In this document: piece by piece, positions 1 to 7,883 of the stretch
How the letters are laid out: each line of letters starts with the position of its first letter
Numbering within the stretch: position 1 is the stretch's first letter
Origin: Pseudomonas rustica
GTDB lineage: Bacteria > Pseudomonadota > Gammaproteobacteria > Pseudomonadales > Pseudomonadaceae
Assembly: GCF_018336155.1 (NCBI RefSeq)
Contig: NZ_JAGYHF010000014.1
Location: forward strand, 1-64,000
Direction: 5' to 3'
DNA length: 64,000 nt
Program-made: the position numbers and the translations under genes
The notes under the pieces: model-generated
Told to the model about the DNA's origin: nothing
Seen by the model: the letters and a program-made list of their open reading frames with translations, nothing else
The model's database searches: none

Positions 1-18
1 TTTGGAATGCATTCCCTT

Positions 19-42
19 GTGGGAGCGGGCTTGCCCGCGAAG
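19..42. repeat. REP half-site
   Basis: One arm of the Pseudomonas REP type that begins TGTGGGAGCGGGCTTGC and ends CGCGAA. The partner arm is not inside the window. It sits just downstream of the cobF stop codon (cobF is on the minus strand), the usual location for these elements at gene 3' ends. Confidence 0.7.
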
Positions 43-65
43 AGGCCCGCCCGACCAGCGAAGAC

Positions 66-824
66 CTAAGGCTTGCGTAACAAATAGGTATCCATAATCC
101 ACCCATGCTCAGCCCGCGCCGCCTTGCGCACGCGCTCTATCTCGTCAGCCACTTCCCCCAACTTGCCGCTGATCAAAATCTCATCCGGCGTGCCCAGATA
201 AGCGCCCCAGTAAATCTGCGTCTGCGGATCCGCCACATGATGGTAGGAATCTTCCGCATCAAGCATCACCACCAGACTGTCAGAGTCACTCACCTTCCCC
301 GCCGCCAAACGCCGGCCGGTGGTGATTTCGATGGAGCGCCCGATGGTGTTCAACGGCACTTTGTGCTGCGCCGCCAGCGCCTGAACGCTGGTGATACCCG
401 GAATCACCTCAAACTCGAACTCGCAGCGGCTCTCGGCCAGAATCGATTGCAGAATACGCACGGTGCTGTCGTACAACGCCGGGTCGCCCCAGACGAGGAA
501 ACCGCCACATTGGCCGTCGGATAATTCTTCGTTGATCATCCGCTCGAAGGTCTGCTGCTTGGCCTGGTTCAAATCCACCACCGCCGAGGTGTAATCGACG
601 TCGCCACGCTCGCGTTCCGGGCAATGCGCTTCGGCGAAGCGGTAGTCGGGGTCGGTGATGTAGCGATCACAGATCTCCCGGCGCAGGTCGATCAGCTTGT
701 CCTTGCTCTGGCCCTTGTCCATCAGGAAGAACACGTCGACCTGATTCAGCGCTTTCACCGCTTGCATGGTGATGTAGTCGGGATTGCCGGCGCCGATGCC
801 GATGACCAATAGTTGTTTCATCAA
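66..824 (-). CDS. cobF: Precorrin-6A synthase (deacetylating), CobF
   Basis: A 252-residue SAM-dependent methyltransferase of the precorrin/tetrapyrrole family. In the aerobic cobalamin pathway CobF methylates C-1 of precorrin-5 and releases the extruded acetyl group, giving precorrin-6A. The N-terminus has the family's glycine-rich strand (LLVIGIGAGNPDYIT, about residues 5-19), followed by the CobF-typical FLMDKG segment, the GDPALYDST loop near residue 115 and the VIPGITSVQALAA motif near residue 140. Length fits CobF. Its start overlaps the stop of the upstream phosphatase-like gene by 4 bp (ATGA), so the two are probably co-transcribed. No other cob genes are in the window. Confidence 0.93.
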   Translation of the reverse strand: MMKQLLVIGIGAGNPDYITMQAVKALNQVDVFFLMDKGQSKDKLIDLRREICDRYITDPDYRFAEAHCPERERGDVDYTSAVVDLNQAKQQTFERMINEELSDGQCGGFLVWGDPALYDSTVRILQSILAESRCEFEFEVIPGITSVQALAAQHKVPLNTIGRSIEITTGRRLAAGKVSDSDSLVVMLDAEDSYHHVADPQTQIYWGAYLGTPDEILISGKLGEVADEIERVRKAARAEHGWIMDTYLLRKP

Positions 825-1390
825 AATCTTTCCTCAAGATCAATACCCGGCAAACGCAAACGCCAGATACCGTTAAATCGTAATTCGACCGCCGCCAGCG
901 GTTCGACGTCTATCGCGTTGAAGGCTGCGCCCTGCACCACCTGCATCAGCGCCGCGCGCACGATGTAGGGGTGAGTCACCGCGACGATATGGCCAGGCGT
1001 CGCTTTCAATTCGTCCAGCCATTTCGCCACGCGCTCAGAGACCTCAACCACCGATTCGCCGCCATGTGGTGCGGCACTCGGGTCTGCCAGCCAGGCTTGC
1101 AGCGCTTCGCCTTCCTTATGTTGCAGATCCTTGATCGACCGCCCGTGCCAGCGACCCCAATCGCAATCGCGCAATGCCTCGTCGATCTGCGCGTTTGCGC
1201 CAAACCACGCAGCGGTCTGTTGTGTGCGTAATTCCGGCCCGCACAGAATACGGGACGCCGTGGCATATCGATCAGCCAGCAAGTCGGACGCCGCCAGCGG
1301 ATTTTCAACAGGCTCGTTTGTAGGAAAACACGCCAATTTCTGTGCGACGGTTCGAGCATGGCAAATCAGAGTCAACCGGGTGGTTTGCAC
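821..1390 (-). CDS. Histidine phosphatase family protein
   Basis: A 189-residue protein of the phosphoglycerate-mutase-like (histidine phosphatase) family. The second half keeps family landmarks: CGPELRTQQTA near residue 60, DWGRWHGRS near residue 85 and a C-terminal TATPGHIVAVTHPYIVRAAL segment whose THP supplies the second histidine. The N-terminal catalytic motif is unusual: LICHART stands where LxRHGxT is expected, so the histidine (residue 11) is kept but the preceding arginine is Cys. The start is GTG. Being translationally coupled to cobF, it could act in cobalamin metabolism as CobC-type phosphatases do, but the sequence alone does not show the substrate. Confidence 0.75.
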   Translation of the reverse strand: MQTTRLTLICHARTVAQKLACFPTNEPVENPLAASDLLADRYATASRILCGPELRTQQTAAWFGANAQIDEALRDCDWGRWHGRSIKDLQHKEGEALQAWLADPSAAPHGGESVVEVSERVAKWLDELKATPGHIVAVTHPYIVRAALMQVVQGAAFNAIDVEPLAAVELRFNGIWRLRLPGIDLEERF

Positions 1391-1719
1391 AGGGGATCAC
1401 TCACTCGAAGGGTCTGAAATGGACTAATGCAATCTTCGCGGGCGGCAATTGTGCCGTAAACAGGGGCTTAGCGGGCAACTCGCTGTTCAGGCATTGATGA
1501 TCCGCGTCAGCAAATATCGGTAATGTCTGACACAACAATGGGCAATGGACTACAAGCCCAGTCGACCACCGCGTAGACCCTGTTACACGGGCGTTTCGCA
1601 CCTGTTTCACAGCTTGGCCAACCCACGAAAAATTCGCTAGACATGTAACCTCAGTTACATAAATACTGTTTTGGCGAATTGTGAAGCAAATTCGACAAAC
1701 CCATCCAGCAGGAGCCCGG
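1391..1719. other. Divergent intergenic region, cobF operon / RpiR operon
   Basis: About 330 bp between the divergent GTG-started phosphatase gene and the RpiR gene. It should hold both promoters. The clearest signal is the inverted repeat at 1643-1660, listed separately. No cobalamin riboswitch could be recognised by eye. A further GTTACA half-site lies near 1582. Confidence 0.5.
1643..1660. promoter_or_regulatory. Palindromic operator candidate (RpiR autoregulation)
   Basis: A perfect inverted repeat with 7-bp arms, ATGTAAC-CTCA-GTTACAT, centred 68 bp before the regulator's ATG. It resembles the TGTAAT/ATTACA palindrome bound by the RpiR-family regulator HexR, so it is a natural operator for the adjacent RpiR protein. 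That assignment is inference; the palindrome itself is seen directly. It overlaps a possible sigma-70 promoter (TTCGCT, 17 bp, TACATA). Confidence 0.6.
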
Positions 1720-2574
1720 ATGCCCCCTCTCAGAGACCTGATCACCGATCCCGGCCTGGATCTTACGCCGTCGGAGCGCAAAGTCGTTCGCGCCTTGCTC
1801 GATCAGTACCCGCGCAATGGTCTGGGGCCGATGGCACGTCTGGCCGATCATGCCGGCGTCAGTGATCCGACCATCGTCCGTCTGGTGAAAAAACTCGGGT
1901 TTGGCAGTTACGCCGAATTCCAGGACGCCCTCCTCAGCGACATGGATCATCGCCTGCGCTCACCGCGCACGCTGTTGCAGCCTCGCGCACAGCAAAACAA
2001 GGACGACGCCTGGAGCCATTACCTGGCCGACAGCCATCGATTGCTGGTCGAAACCCAATCGCTGACCCAACCCGAAGACGTGCGCATCCTGACCGACTGG
2101 CTGCTCGACGCGCGGCATCAGGTGTATTGCTTTGGCGGCCGTTTCAGCAGCCTGATGGCGACTTACCTGCTCAATCACTTGCGTCTGCTGCGCCCCGGCT
2201 GCTTTGCGCTGGAAGACAACGCGCAATTGCCCGACAGGCTGTTCGACCTGCAACGTCAGGACGTCGTCCTGCTGTTCGACTATCGCCGCTATCAGACGCA
2301 AGCGCTGCGCGTGGCCACCGCTGCGAAAACCAACAACGCACGGGTGGTGCTGTTCACCGACATTTATGCCTCGCCGCTGCGCGAACTGGCCGACTTGATC
2401 ATCAGCGCCCCGGTCGAATCAGCCTCGCCGTTCGACACCATGGTGCCGGCGCTGGCCCAGGTCGAGGCGCTGATCGCCTGCCTGACCTTGCGCACTGACA
2501 ACCTCGCCGATCGCCTGGACGGCATCGACGCCTTGCGCAACGACTTCGCCACCCACTTGCTGGAGGATAAATAA
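1720..2574 (+). CDS. MurR/RpiR family transcriptional regulator
   Basis: A 284-residue regulator with an N-terminal RpiR helix-turn-helix (LTPSERKVVRALLDQYPRNG, then LADHAGVSDPTIVRLVKKLGF, about residues 10-65) and a C-terminal SIS sugar-phosphate-like sensing domain (about 115-260: VYCFGGRFSSLMATYLLNHL, VVLLFDYRRYQTQAL, VVLFTDIYASPLRELADLII). I chose ATG 1720 because AGGAG lies 5 bp upstream; an in-frame GTG at 1681 would extend it without a ribosome site. It precedes the catabolic genes by 2 bp and probably controls them through the palindrome at 1643-1660. The ligand is unknown; some RpiR regulators in amine and amino-acid clusters do not sense sugar phosphates. Confidence 0.9.
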   Translation: MPPLRDLITDPGLDLTPSERKVVRALLDQYPRNGLGPMARLADHAGVSDPTIVRLVKKLGFGSYAEFQDALLSDMDHRLRSPRTLLQPRAQQNKDDAWSHYLADSHRLLVETQSLTQPEDVRILTDWLLDARHQVYCFGGRFSSLMATYLLNHLRLLRPGCFALEDNAQLPDRLFDLQRQDVVLLFDYRRYQTQALRVATAAKTNNARVVLFTDIYASPLRELADLIISAPVESASPFDTMVPALAQVEALIACLTLRTDNLADRLDGIDALRNDFATHLLEDK

Positions 2575-2576
2575 GG

Positions 2577-3221
2577 ATGTTCAGCCTTCCCCACCGCTCG
2601 CCGCGGGACTTGCCGTTTGTCACCGACCATACCGCGCTGTTGTTGGTGGACATGCAGCGTGCCTGGCTCGAACCGCAGTTCGATCCGCACCTCAACGATC
2701 CGGACGCCGAGTACTTCCTGACCCGAACGCAGATGCAGGTGGTGCCCAATCAACGGCGCTTGCTCAGTGCCTTTCGTGAAGCGCAGCAGAACGTGCTGCA
2801 CACCATTATCGAAAGCCTCACCGCCGATGGTCGCGACCGTTCGCTCGACCACAAACTTTCGGACATGCACCTTCCCAAAGGCAGCGTGCAGGCGCGGATC
2901 ATCGAAGACCTGACGCCGGTAGAAAACGAAATCGTTCTGCCGAAAACTTCGTCCGGCGTGTTCAACTCGACCAACATCGACTACGTGCTGCGCAACCTCG
3001 AAACCCGTCACCTGATCATCGCCGGCATTGTCACCGATCAATGCGTCGACATGGCCGTGCGCGATGCTGCCGATCGCGGTTATCTGGTCACGCTGGTCGA
3101 AGACGCCTGCGCCACTTACAGCGCCGAACGGCACAACGCCTGCCTGAACGCGATCAAGGGTTATTGCTGGATCACCGACACCCAAACCATACTCGGCCGG
3201 TTGCAGGAGATGCAGCCATGA
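2577..3221 (+). CDS. Cysteine hydrolase (isochorismatase family)
   Basis: A 214-residue isochorismatase-like hydrolase. The family's catalytic triad is visible: Asp25 (LLLVDMQRAW), Lys123 (LPKTSSGVF) and Cys156 in IVTDQCVDMAVRDA, which also contains the usual cis-peptide region. Members hydrolyse small amides and ureides such as nicotinamide, N-carbamoyl compounds and biuret. The start codon lies 2 bp after the regulator's stop codon, and the stop overlaps the next ATG (ATGA), so it belongs to a tightly coupled operon with a glutamine-synthetase-like ligase and an N-formylglutamate-amidohydrolase-like enzyme. The substrate is probably an amide intermediate of the same pathway; this is inferred from context. 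Confidence 0.88.
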   Translation: MFSLPHRSPRDLPFVTDHTALLLVDMQRAWLEPQFDPHLNDPDAEYFLTRTQMQVVPNQRRLLSAFREAQQNVLHTIIESLTADGRDRSLDHKLSDMHLPKGSVQARIIEDLTPVENEIVLPKTSSGVFNSTNIDYVLRNLETRHLIIAGIVTDQCVDMAVRDAADRGYLVTLVEDACATYSAERHNACLNAIKGYCWITDTQTILGRLQEMQP

Positions 3222-4549
3222 GTGCGCGCCTGACGCCGCTGCCGATGACCACCATCGTCACCACTGACTTGATCGGCATCACCCGTGGCCGCTCGTTTCC
3301 CACCGATGAGCTTGAGCATTATCAAGCGGCGGGTTGCGGCTGGGTGCCGGCCAACAGTGCGTTGACGCCACAGGACATCATCGCCTCGACCAATCCATGG
3401 GGCGCTTATGGCGACTTGCGGCTGATCCCGGATCTGAGCAGCCGCGTCACCGTCAGTAATGGCCCGGACGCGAGTGCGCCAGCGCTGGACTTCATTCACG
3501 GCGATATCCGCGAAACCGATGGCCGCCCTTGGGGCGCCTGCCCACGCACGCTGCTGCGCGATGAAATCGAGCGTTATCGCGATAAGTTGGGGTTGCAGGT
3601 TAACGCCGCGTTTGAACACGAATTCAACCTTCACGCAGGTGTAGCCGAACACTTGGCGTTCTCCCTCGAAGCCCAGCGTCAAGGTGCCGAATTCGCTGGC
3701 TGGTTGCTTAGCGCCCTGCGTGCTGGCGGCGTCGAGCCGGAAATGTTCCTGCCCGAATACGGCAAGCATCAATACGAAATCACCTGCCGTCCGACGCTCG
3801 GCGTAGCGGCCGCAGACCGCGCGGTGAACGTGCGCGAGATCACCCGGGAGATCGCCCGGCAAATGGGCCTCGACCTGAGTTTCGCGCCGAAAATTGCGGC
3901 GGACGCGGTGTGCAACGGTGTGCATCTGCATGTCAGCCTGCTCGATCTGGGCGGTCAGCCGATGCTGTACGACGCTGGCACCAGCAACGGTCTGTCGAGC
4001 ATCGGTCAGCATTGGGCCGCAGGAATCCTGCACTATTTGCCAGCGCTGTGTGCGTTCACCGCGCCAACGCCGGTTTCGTATGAGCGTTTGCAGCCACATC
4101 ACTGGAGCGCGTCCTATGCCTGCCTCGGCCAGCAAAATCGGGAAGCGGCGTTGCGCATCTGCCCGACCGTGACTCTCGGCGGCAAATCCGTGGCCCACCA
4201 GTTCAACCTCGAATTCCGCGCCATGGACGCCACTGCCTCGCCGCATCTGGCCATGGCCGCCTTGCTGATCGCCGGACGTTTGGGCATCGAACAGCGTCTG
4301 GCGCTGAACGCGATCACCGATGAAATTCCCGATTCACTCAACGACGAGCAACGCAAGGCAAGGGGCATTGTCGCCCTGCCCGCCTCGCTGGCCCAGGCAC
4401 TGGATTGCCTGCGCGACAGTGCAGCCTTCAACGAATGGCTGCCCAAGCCGTTGCTCGACACATACCACGCCCTTAAAACCGAGGAATTGGCGCTGACGGA
4501 ACAGCTCTCGCCCGCTGACCTGTGTGAGCACTATGCACGCCTGTACTGA
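3218..4549 (+). CDS. Glutamine synthetase family protein (gamma-glutamylamide ligase-like)
   Basis: A 443-residue glutamine-synthetase-fold ligase. Visible landmarks are the EHEF metal site in the catalytic half (about residue 138), the NGVHLHVSL loop (family NGxGxHxHxS), PTPVSYERLQPHHWSASYACLGQQNREAALRICP, and QFNLEFRAMDATASPHLAMAALLIAG carrying the conserved arginine. Its length and catabolic neighbours match the gamma-glutamylpolyamine or gamma-glutamylamine synthetases (PuuA, SpuI, IpuC types) better than housekeeping GlnA. It would use ATP to join glutamate to an amine. ATG 3218 overlaps the upstream stop (ATGA); a longer in-frame reading from 3041 overlaps the hydrolase and is rejected. 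Confidence 0.88.
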   Translation: MSARLTPLPMTTIVTTDLIGITRGRSFPTDELEHYQAAGCGWVPANSALTPQDIIASTNPWGAYGDLRLIPDLSSRVTVSNGPDASAPALDFIHGDIRETDGRPWGACPRTLLRDEIERYRDKLGLQVNAAFEHEFNLHAGVAEHLAFSLEAQRQGAEFAGWLLSALRAGGVEPEMFLPEYGKHQYEITCRPTLGVAAADRAVNVREITREIARQMGLDLSFAPKIAADAVCNGVHLHVSLLDLGGQPMLYDAGTSNGLSSIGQHWAAGILHYLPALCAFTAPTPVSYERLQPHHWSASYACLGQQNREAALRICPTVTLGGKSVAHQFNLEFRAMDATASPHLAMAALLIAGRLGIEQRLALNAITDEIPDSLNDEQRKARGIVALPASLAQALDCLRDSAAFNEWLPKPLLDTYHALKTEELALTEQLSPADLCEHYARLY

Positions 4550-5285
4550 ATCCGCCGAGCTGGGGTTGTTTACCCGACCGGTCTACAACCTGAGCCGCGC
4601 CGACTCGACGCATCCTTTGATTCTGGTATGCGAGCACGCCAGCCGCTACATCCCCGAGGCCCTGAATAATCTAGGCCTGGACGATGCCGCCGCACGTGAA
4701 CACATCGCCTGGGACATTGGCGCACTGCAACTGGCCGAGCAATTGTCGGAACAACTTGGCGCAACGCTGTTGAGCGCAAACTATTCACGGTTGCTGATCG
4801 ACCTGAATCGCCCACGCCATGCGCCGGACAGCATTCCGGCACAGAGCGAGATTTATCAGATTCCGGGTAACCGCGAGCTCGACGAAGCCACGCGCGAATA
4901 CCGGCGTCAGACACTGTTCAAGCCGTTTCATGCGCGTTTGCAGACGCTGATCGATGAACGCGTTGCACAAGGACAACCGGTGCGCGTGGTGGGGATCCAC
5001 AGTTTCACCCCGGTGTATTACGGCCAGCCACGACCACTGGAAATCGGCGTGCTGTTCGGTCAAGCAAAGGAGTACGCGCAACGTCTGCTCGATGGCCTCG
5101 GCGAACATCCGCTGAAAGTCGCGGGCAATCAGCCGTACAAGATTGATCCACTGGGTGACATGACCGTGCCCGTACACGGCGATGCGCGAGGCCTAGACTC
5201 GGTGCTGATCGAGGTGCGCAACGATTTGCTGCGCAGCCCCGAAGCCGTATCGCGCTGGGCCGGATACCTCGCGCCATTGCTGTAA
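4533..5285 (+). CDS. N-formylglutamate amidohydrolase family protein
   Basis: A 250-residue enzyme of the N-formylglutamate deformylase (HutG-type) family. The N-terminal LILVCEHASRYIPEAL segment contains the family's metal-binding Glu/His, and further motifs include HIAWDIGA, LLIDLNRP and VVGIHSFTPVYYGQPRP. The classic reaction hydrolyses N-formylglutamate to formate and glutamate in histidine breakdown, but no hut genes are present, so it may instead act on another N-acyl or gamma-glutamyl compound made by the adjacent ligase. The start is uncertain: ATG 4533 or GTG 4524; either overlaps the ligase gene by 17-26 bp, implying translational coupling. Confidence 0.85.
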   Translation: MHACTESAELGLFTRPVYNLSRADSTHPLILVCEHASRYIPEALNNLGLDDAAAREHIAWDIGALQLAEQLSEQLGATLLSANYSRLLIDLNRPRHAPDSIPAQSEIYQIPGNRELDEATREYRRQTLFKPFHARLQTLIDERVAQGQPVRVVGIHSFTPVYYGQPRPLEIGVLFGQAKEYAQRLLDGLGEHPLKVAGNQPYKIDPLGDMTVPVHGDARGLDSVLIEVRNDLLRSPEAVSRWAGYLAPLL

Positions 5286-5364
5286 CGAAAGATCGCTGAA
5301 GCTGTAAACGATGGACCGACATAACAACTAAAACGACCGATTGGCTGACAAGGAGTTGCGCTTC

Positions 5365-6714
5365 ATGGAAATTGAAGAATTCGGCTACAAGCAAGAGTTG
5401 AAACGGAGCCTGACGCTCACCGACCTGGTGGTGTACGGGATGATCTTCATGATCCCCATCGCCCCGTTCGGCGTGTACGGCTACGTTAACGCCGAGGCAC
5501 CGGGGATGGTGCCGCTGGCGTACATCATTGGCATGGTGGCAATGCTGTTCACCGCGCTGAGCTACGGCAGTATGGCCAAGGCTTTTCCGATTGCCGGCTC
5601 GGTGTATTCCTACGCGCAACGCGGCCTCAATCAACACGTCGGCTTCATCGCGGGCTGGCTGATGCTGCTCGACTATCTACTGATTCCACCGCTGCTGTAT
5701 GTGTACGCAGCGATGGCACTCAACCATTTGTATCCAGACATTCCGAAAGTCGGCTTCATTCTGGCGTTCCTGGTCAGCGCGACTTTCGTCAACCTGCGCG
5801 GCATCACCTTCACGGCGCGGATGAACATCATTTTTCTGCTGGCGCAGTTGGTCGTGCTGGGCATTTTCCTGTTCTACGCGTGGACGGCCCTGCACAACGG
5901 TGGCGGTAACGGCGAGCTGACCCTGGCGCCGCTGTACAACCCGGAAACCTTCAACTTTGCCCTGCTGATGCAAGCGGTGTCGATTGCCGTGCTGTCGTTC
6001 CTCGGCTTCGACGCGATCTCGACGCTCGCCGAGGAAATCAAAGGTGATCCGGGCAAAAGCGTCGGCAAAGCCGCACTGATCACGCTGATCGTGATGGGGG
6101 TGATTTTCGTCGCGCAAACCTGGATTGCCACCGATCTGGCAGCCGGTATGGGCTTCAAATCCGCCGACACCGCATTCTATGAAATCGCCGAAATCGCCGC
6201 TGGCAGCTGGCTGGCAACCGTCACCGGCGTAGCGACTGCATTGGCGTGGGGCGTTGCTGTGGCGATCACCTCGCAAGCCGCCGTGTCGCGTCTGCTGTTT
6301 GGCATGGCCCGCGACGGCAAACTGCCGAAAGTGCTGGCCAAGGTGCACCCGAAACACAACACGCCGTACCTGAGTATCTATCTCGTGGCCGCGCTGTCGC
6401 TGCTGATCTGCTACCTGTTCATCAATTCGGTCGACACCCTGACCTCGCTGGTCAACTTCGGCGCACTCAGCGGTTTCATGCTACTGCACCTGACGGTGAT
6501 CAACTACTACTGGCGTCGGCAGAAATCCGGCCAGGTTATCCGCCACCTGATCTGCCCGGTGATCGGCTTCATCATCGTCGCGGCCATCATGTACAACATG
6601 GGCGTCGATGCACAAAAACTCGGCCTGATCTGGATCGCACTGGGGCTGGTGTACCTGTTCTTTCTCAACAAGCTCGGCGCCAGCACCGCACTGCCCGATC
6701 CGAGCAATGGCTGA
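5365..6714 (+). CDS. APC family amino acid/amine permease
   Basis: A 449-residue amino acid-polyamine-organocation permease of about 12 membrane helices. The first helix has the substrate-backbone motif (LTDLVVYGMIFMIPIAPFGVYGYV), followed by GMVPLAYIIGMVAMLFTALSYGSMAKAFP typical of APC helices 2-3 and the cytoplasmic SRLLFGMARDGKLPK segment. ATG 5365 has AAGGAG 9 bp upstream; an in-frame TTG at 5341 is unlikely. PuuP-type putrescine and related amine transporters look like this. Placed after the ligase and hydrolases in the same direction, it probably imports the substrate of the RpiR-controlled pathway. The exact substrate cannot be read from sequence. Confidence 0.9.
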   Translation: MEIEEFGYKQELKRSLTLTDLVVYGMIFMIPIAPFGVYGYVNAEAPGMVPLAYIIGMVAMLFTALSYGSMAKAFPIAGSVYSYAQRGLNQHVGFIAGWLMLLDYLLIPPLLYVYAAMALNHLYPDIPKVGFILAFLVSATFVNLRGITFTARMNIIFLLAQLVVLGIFLFYAWTALHNGGGNGELTLAPLYNPETFNFALLMQAVSIAVLSFLGFDAISTLAEEIKGDPGKSVGKAALITLIVMGVIFVAQTWIATDLAAGMGFKSADTAFYEIAEIAAGSWLATVTGVATALAWGVAVAITSQAAVSRLLFGMARDGKLPKVLAKVHPKHNTPYLSIYLVAALSLLICYLFINSVDTLTSLVNFGALSGFMLLHLTVINYYWRRQKSGQVIRHLICPVIGFIIVAAIMYNMGVDAQKLGLIWIALGLVYLFFLNKLGASTALPDPSNG

Positions 6715-6789
6715 CATAAAAAAGGGCGGCGTCTGACAACAAATCAGGCGACCGCTGATTTCGCGCGTGGAAACCGACAGTGATAGTCA

Positions 6790-6815
6790 GGTTCGGCGAA
6801 TTCGCCGAACCTTTT
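6790..6815 (+). terminator. Perfect hairpin with short T-run
   Basis: A 9-bp perfect stem (GGTTCGGCG / CGCCGAACC) with an AATT loop, followed by TTTT, between the permease and the first succinyltransferase. The T-run is short and the hairpin ends 9 bp before the AGGAGT ribosome site of the next gene, so it could be an attenuating terminator, an operator or an mRNA processing barrier. Confidence 0.5.
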
Positions 6816-6832
6816 GATACAGGAGTACATCC

Positions 6833-7849
6833 ATGCTGGTCTTACGCCCAGTCGAGATAACCGACCTGCCTCAGTTGCAACAATTGGCCCGTGACAGTCT
6901 GGTGGGCGTGACCTCCCTGCCGGATGACAGCGAACGGTTGCGCGAGAAAATCGCCGCGTCCTGTGCGTCGTTCGATCGCGATGCGAGCGCGCACGGCCCG
7001 GAGAGTTACTTTTTCGTGCTCGAAGATCTGGATAACCAGCGCCTCGTCGGTTGCTCCGAGATTGTCTCGACGGCGGGTTTTGATGAACCGTTCTACAGCC
7101 TGCGCAATCGCCACTTCACCAGTGCCTCGCGCGAGCTGAACATCGAACACGGCGTGCCTGCGTTGTCGCTGTGCCACGACCTCAACGATCACACCTTGCT
7201 GCGCGGTTTCCACATCGACGCGGCGCTGGAGCGCACGCCATTTTCTGAATTGCTCTCGCGAGCGCGTTTGCTGTTTATCGCCGCTCATTCGCAACGTTTT
7301 GCCGAGGCAGTGATTACCGAAATCGTCGGATACAGCGATGCGGACGGCAACTCGCCATTCTGGGATGCACTGGGCAAGCATTTTTTCGACTTGCCCTACG
7401 TTGAAGCCGAGCGCCTGTGCGGCTTACAGAGCCGGCGCTTTCTCGCCGAACTGATGCCGCAATACCCGATTTACGTGCCGATGCTGCCGTTGGCGGCACA
7501 GGAATGTATCGGTCGCATCCACCCGGACGGTCAGGAAGCCTTCGACATTCTTCAGCGCGAAGGCTTCGAAACCAACAGCTACATCGACCTGTTCGACGCT
7601 GGCCCGACGCTGTATGCGCGCACAGCGAACATTCGCTCGATCACCCATAGCCAGACCGCTCAAGTCCATTCGCAACCTCAGATCGATGCGCGTGGCCGTT
7701 ATCTGCTGAGCAATGATGCGCTGCACGGTTACCGCGCGATTGTTGCCGAACTGGATTATCAGCCGGGGCAACCGCTGGCCCTCACCCCGGCCATGTGTGC
7801 CGCATTGCACGTGAGCGAAGGCAGCCCGATCCGGCTGATTGCCCTGTGA
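6833..7849 (+). CDS. Arginine N-succinyltransferase family protein (AruF/AstA-like), first copy
   Basis: A 338-residue member of the AstA/AruF/AruG family, a GNAT-like fold that moves succinyl from succinyl-CoA to the alpha-amino group of arginine or ornithine. Recognisable segments are the N-terminal LRPVEITDLPQLQQLARDS, FFVLEDLDNQRLVGCSEI, the NSPFWDALGKHFFDL motif and RRFLAELMPQYPIYVPMLP. Length equals AruF. In other pseudomonads aruF and aruG lie with the rest of the aru pathway; here no succinylarginine dihydrolase or later aru enzyme is nearby, so this pair is separate from the canonical cluster. AGGAG at 6821 supports the ATG. Confidence 0.88.
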   Translation: MLVLRPVEITDLPQLQQLARDSLVGVTSLPDDSERLREKIAASCASFDRDASAHGPESYFFVLEDLDNQRLVGCSEIVSTAGFDEPFYSLRNRHFTSASRELNIEHGVPALSLCHDLNDHTLLRGFHIDAALERTPFSELLSRARLLFIAAHSQRFAEAVITEIVGYSDADGNSPFWDALGKHFFDLPYVEAERLCGLQSRRFLAELMPQYPIYVPMLPLAAQECIGRIHPDGQEAFDILQREGFETNSYIDLFDAGPTLYARTANIRSITHSQTAQVHSQPQIDARGRYLLSNDALHGYRAIVAELDYQPGQPLALTPAMCAALHVSEGSPIRLIAL

Positions 7850-7883
7850 GCCGCCCGAACAGGCGCGTAAAAGGAGTTACCGC

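Noticed and set aside
1391-1719. Possible cobalamin riboswitch near cobF
   Set aside because: No B12-box-like conserved core was found by eye, and the gap lies upstream of the phosphatase-like gene, where the clear signal is the RpiR-type palindrome.
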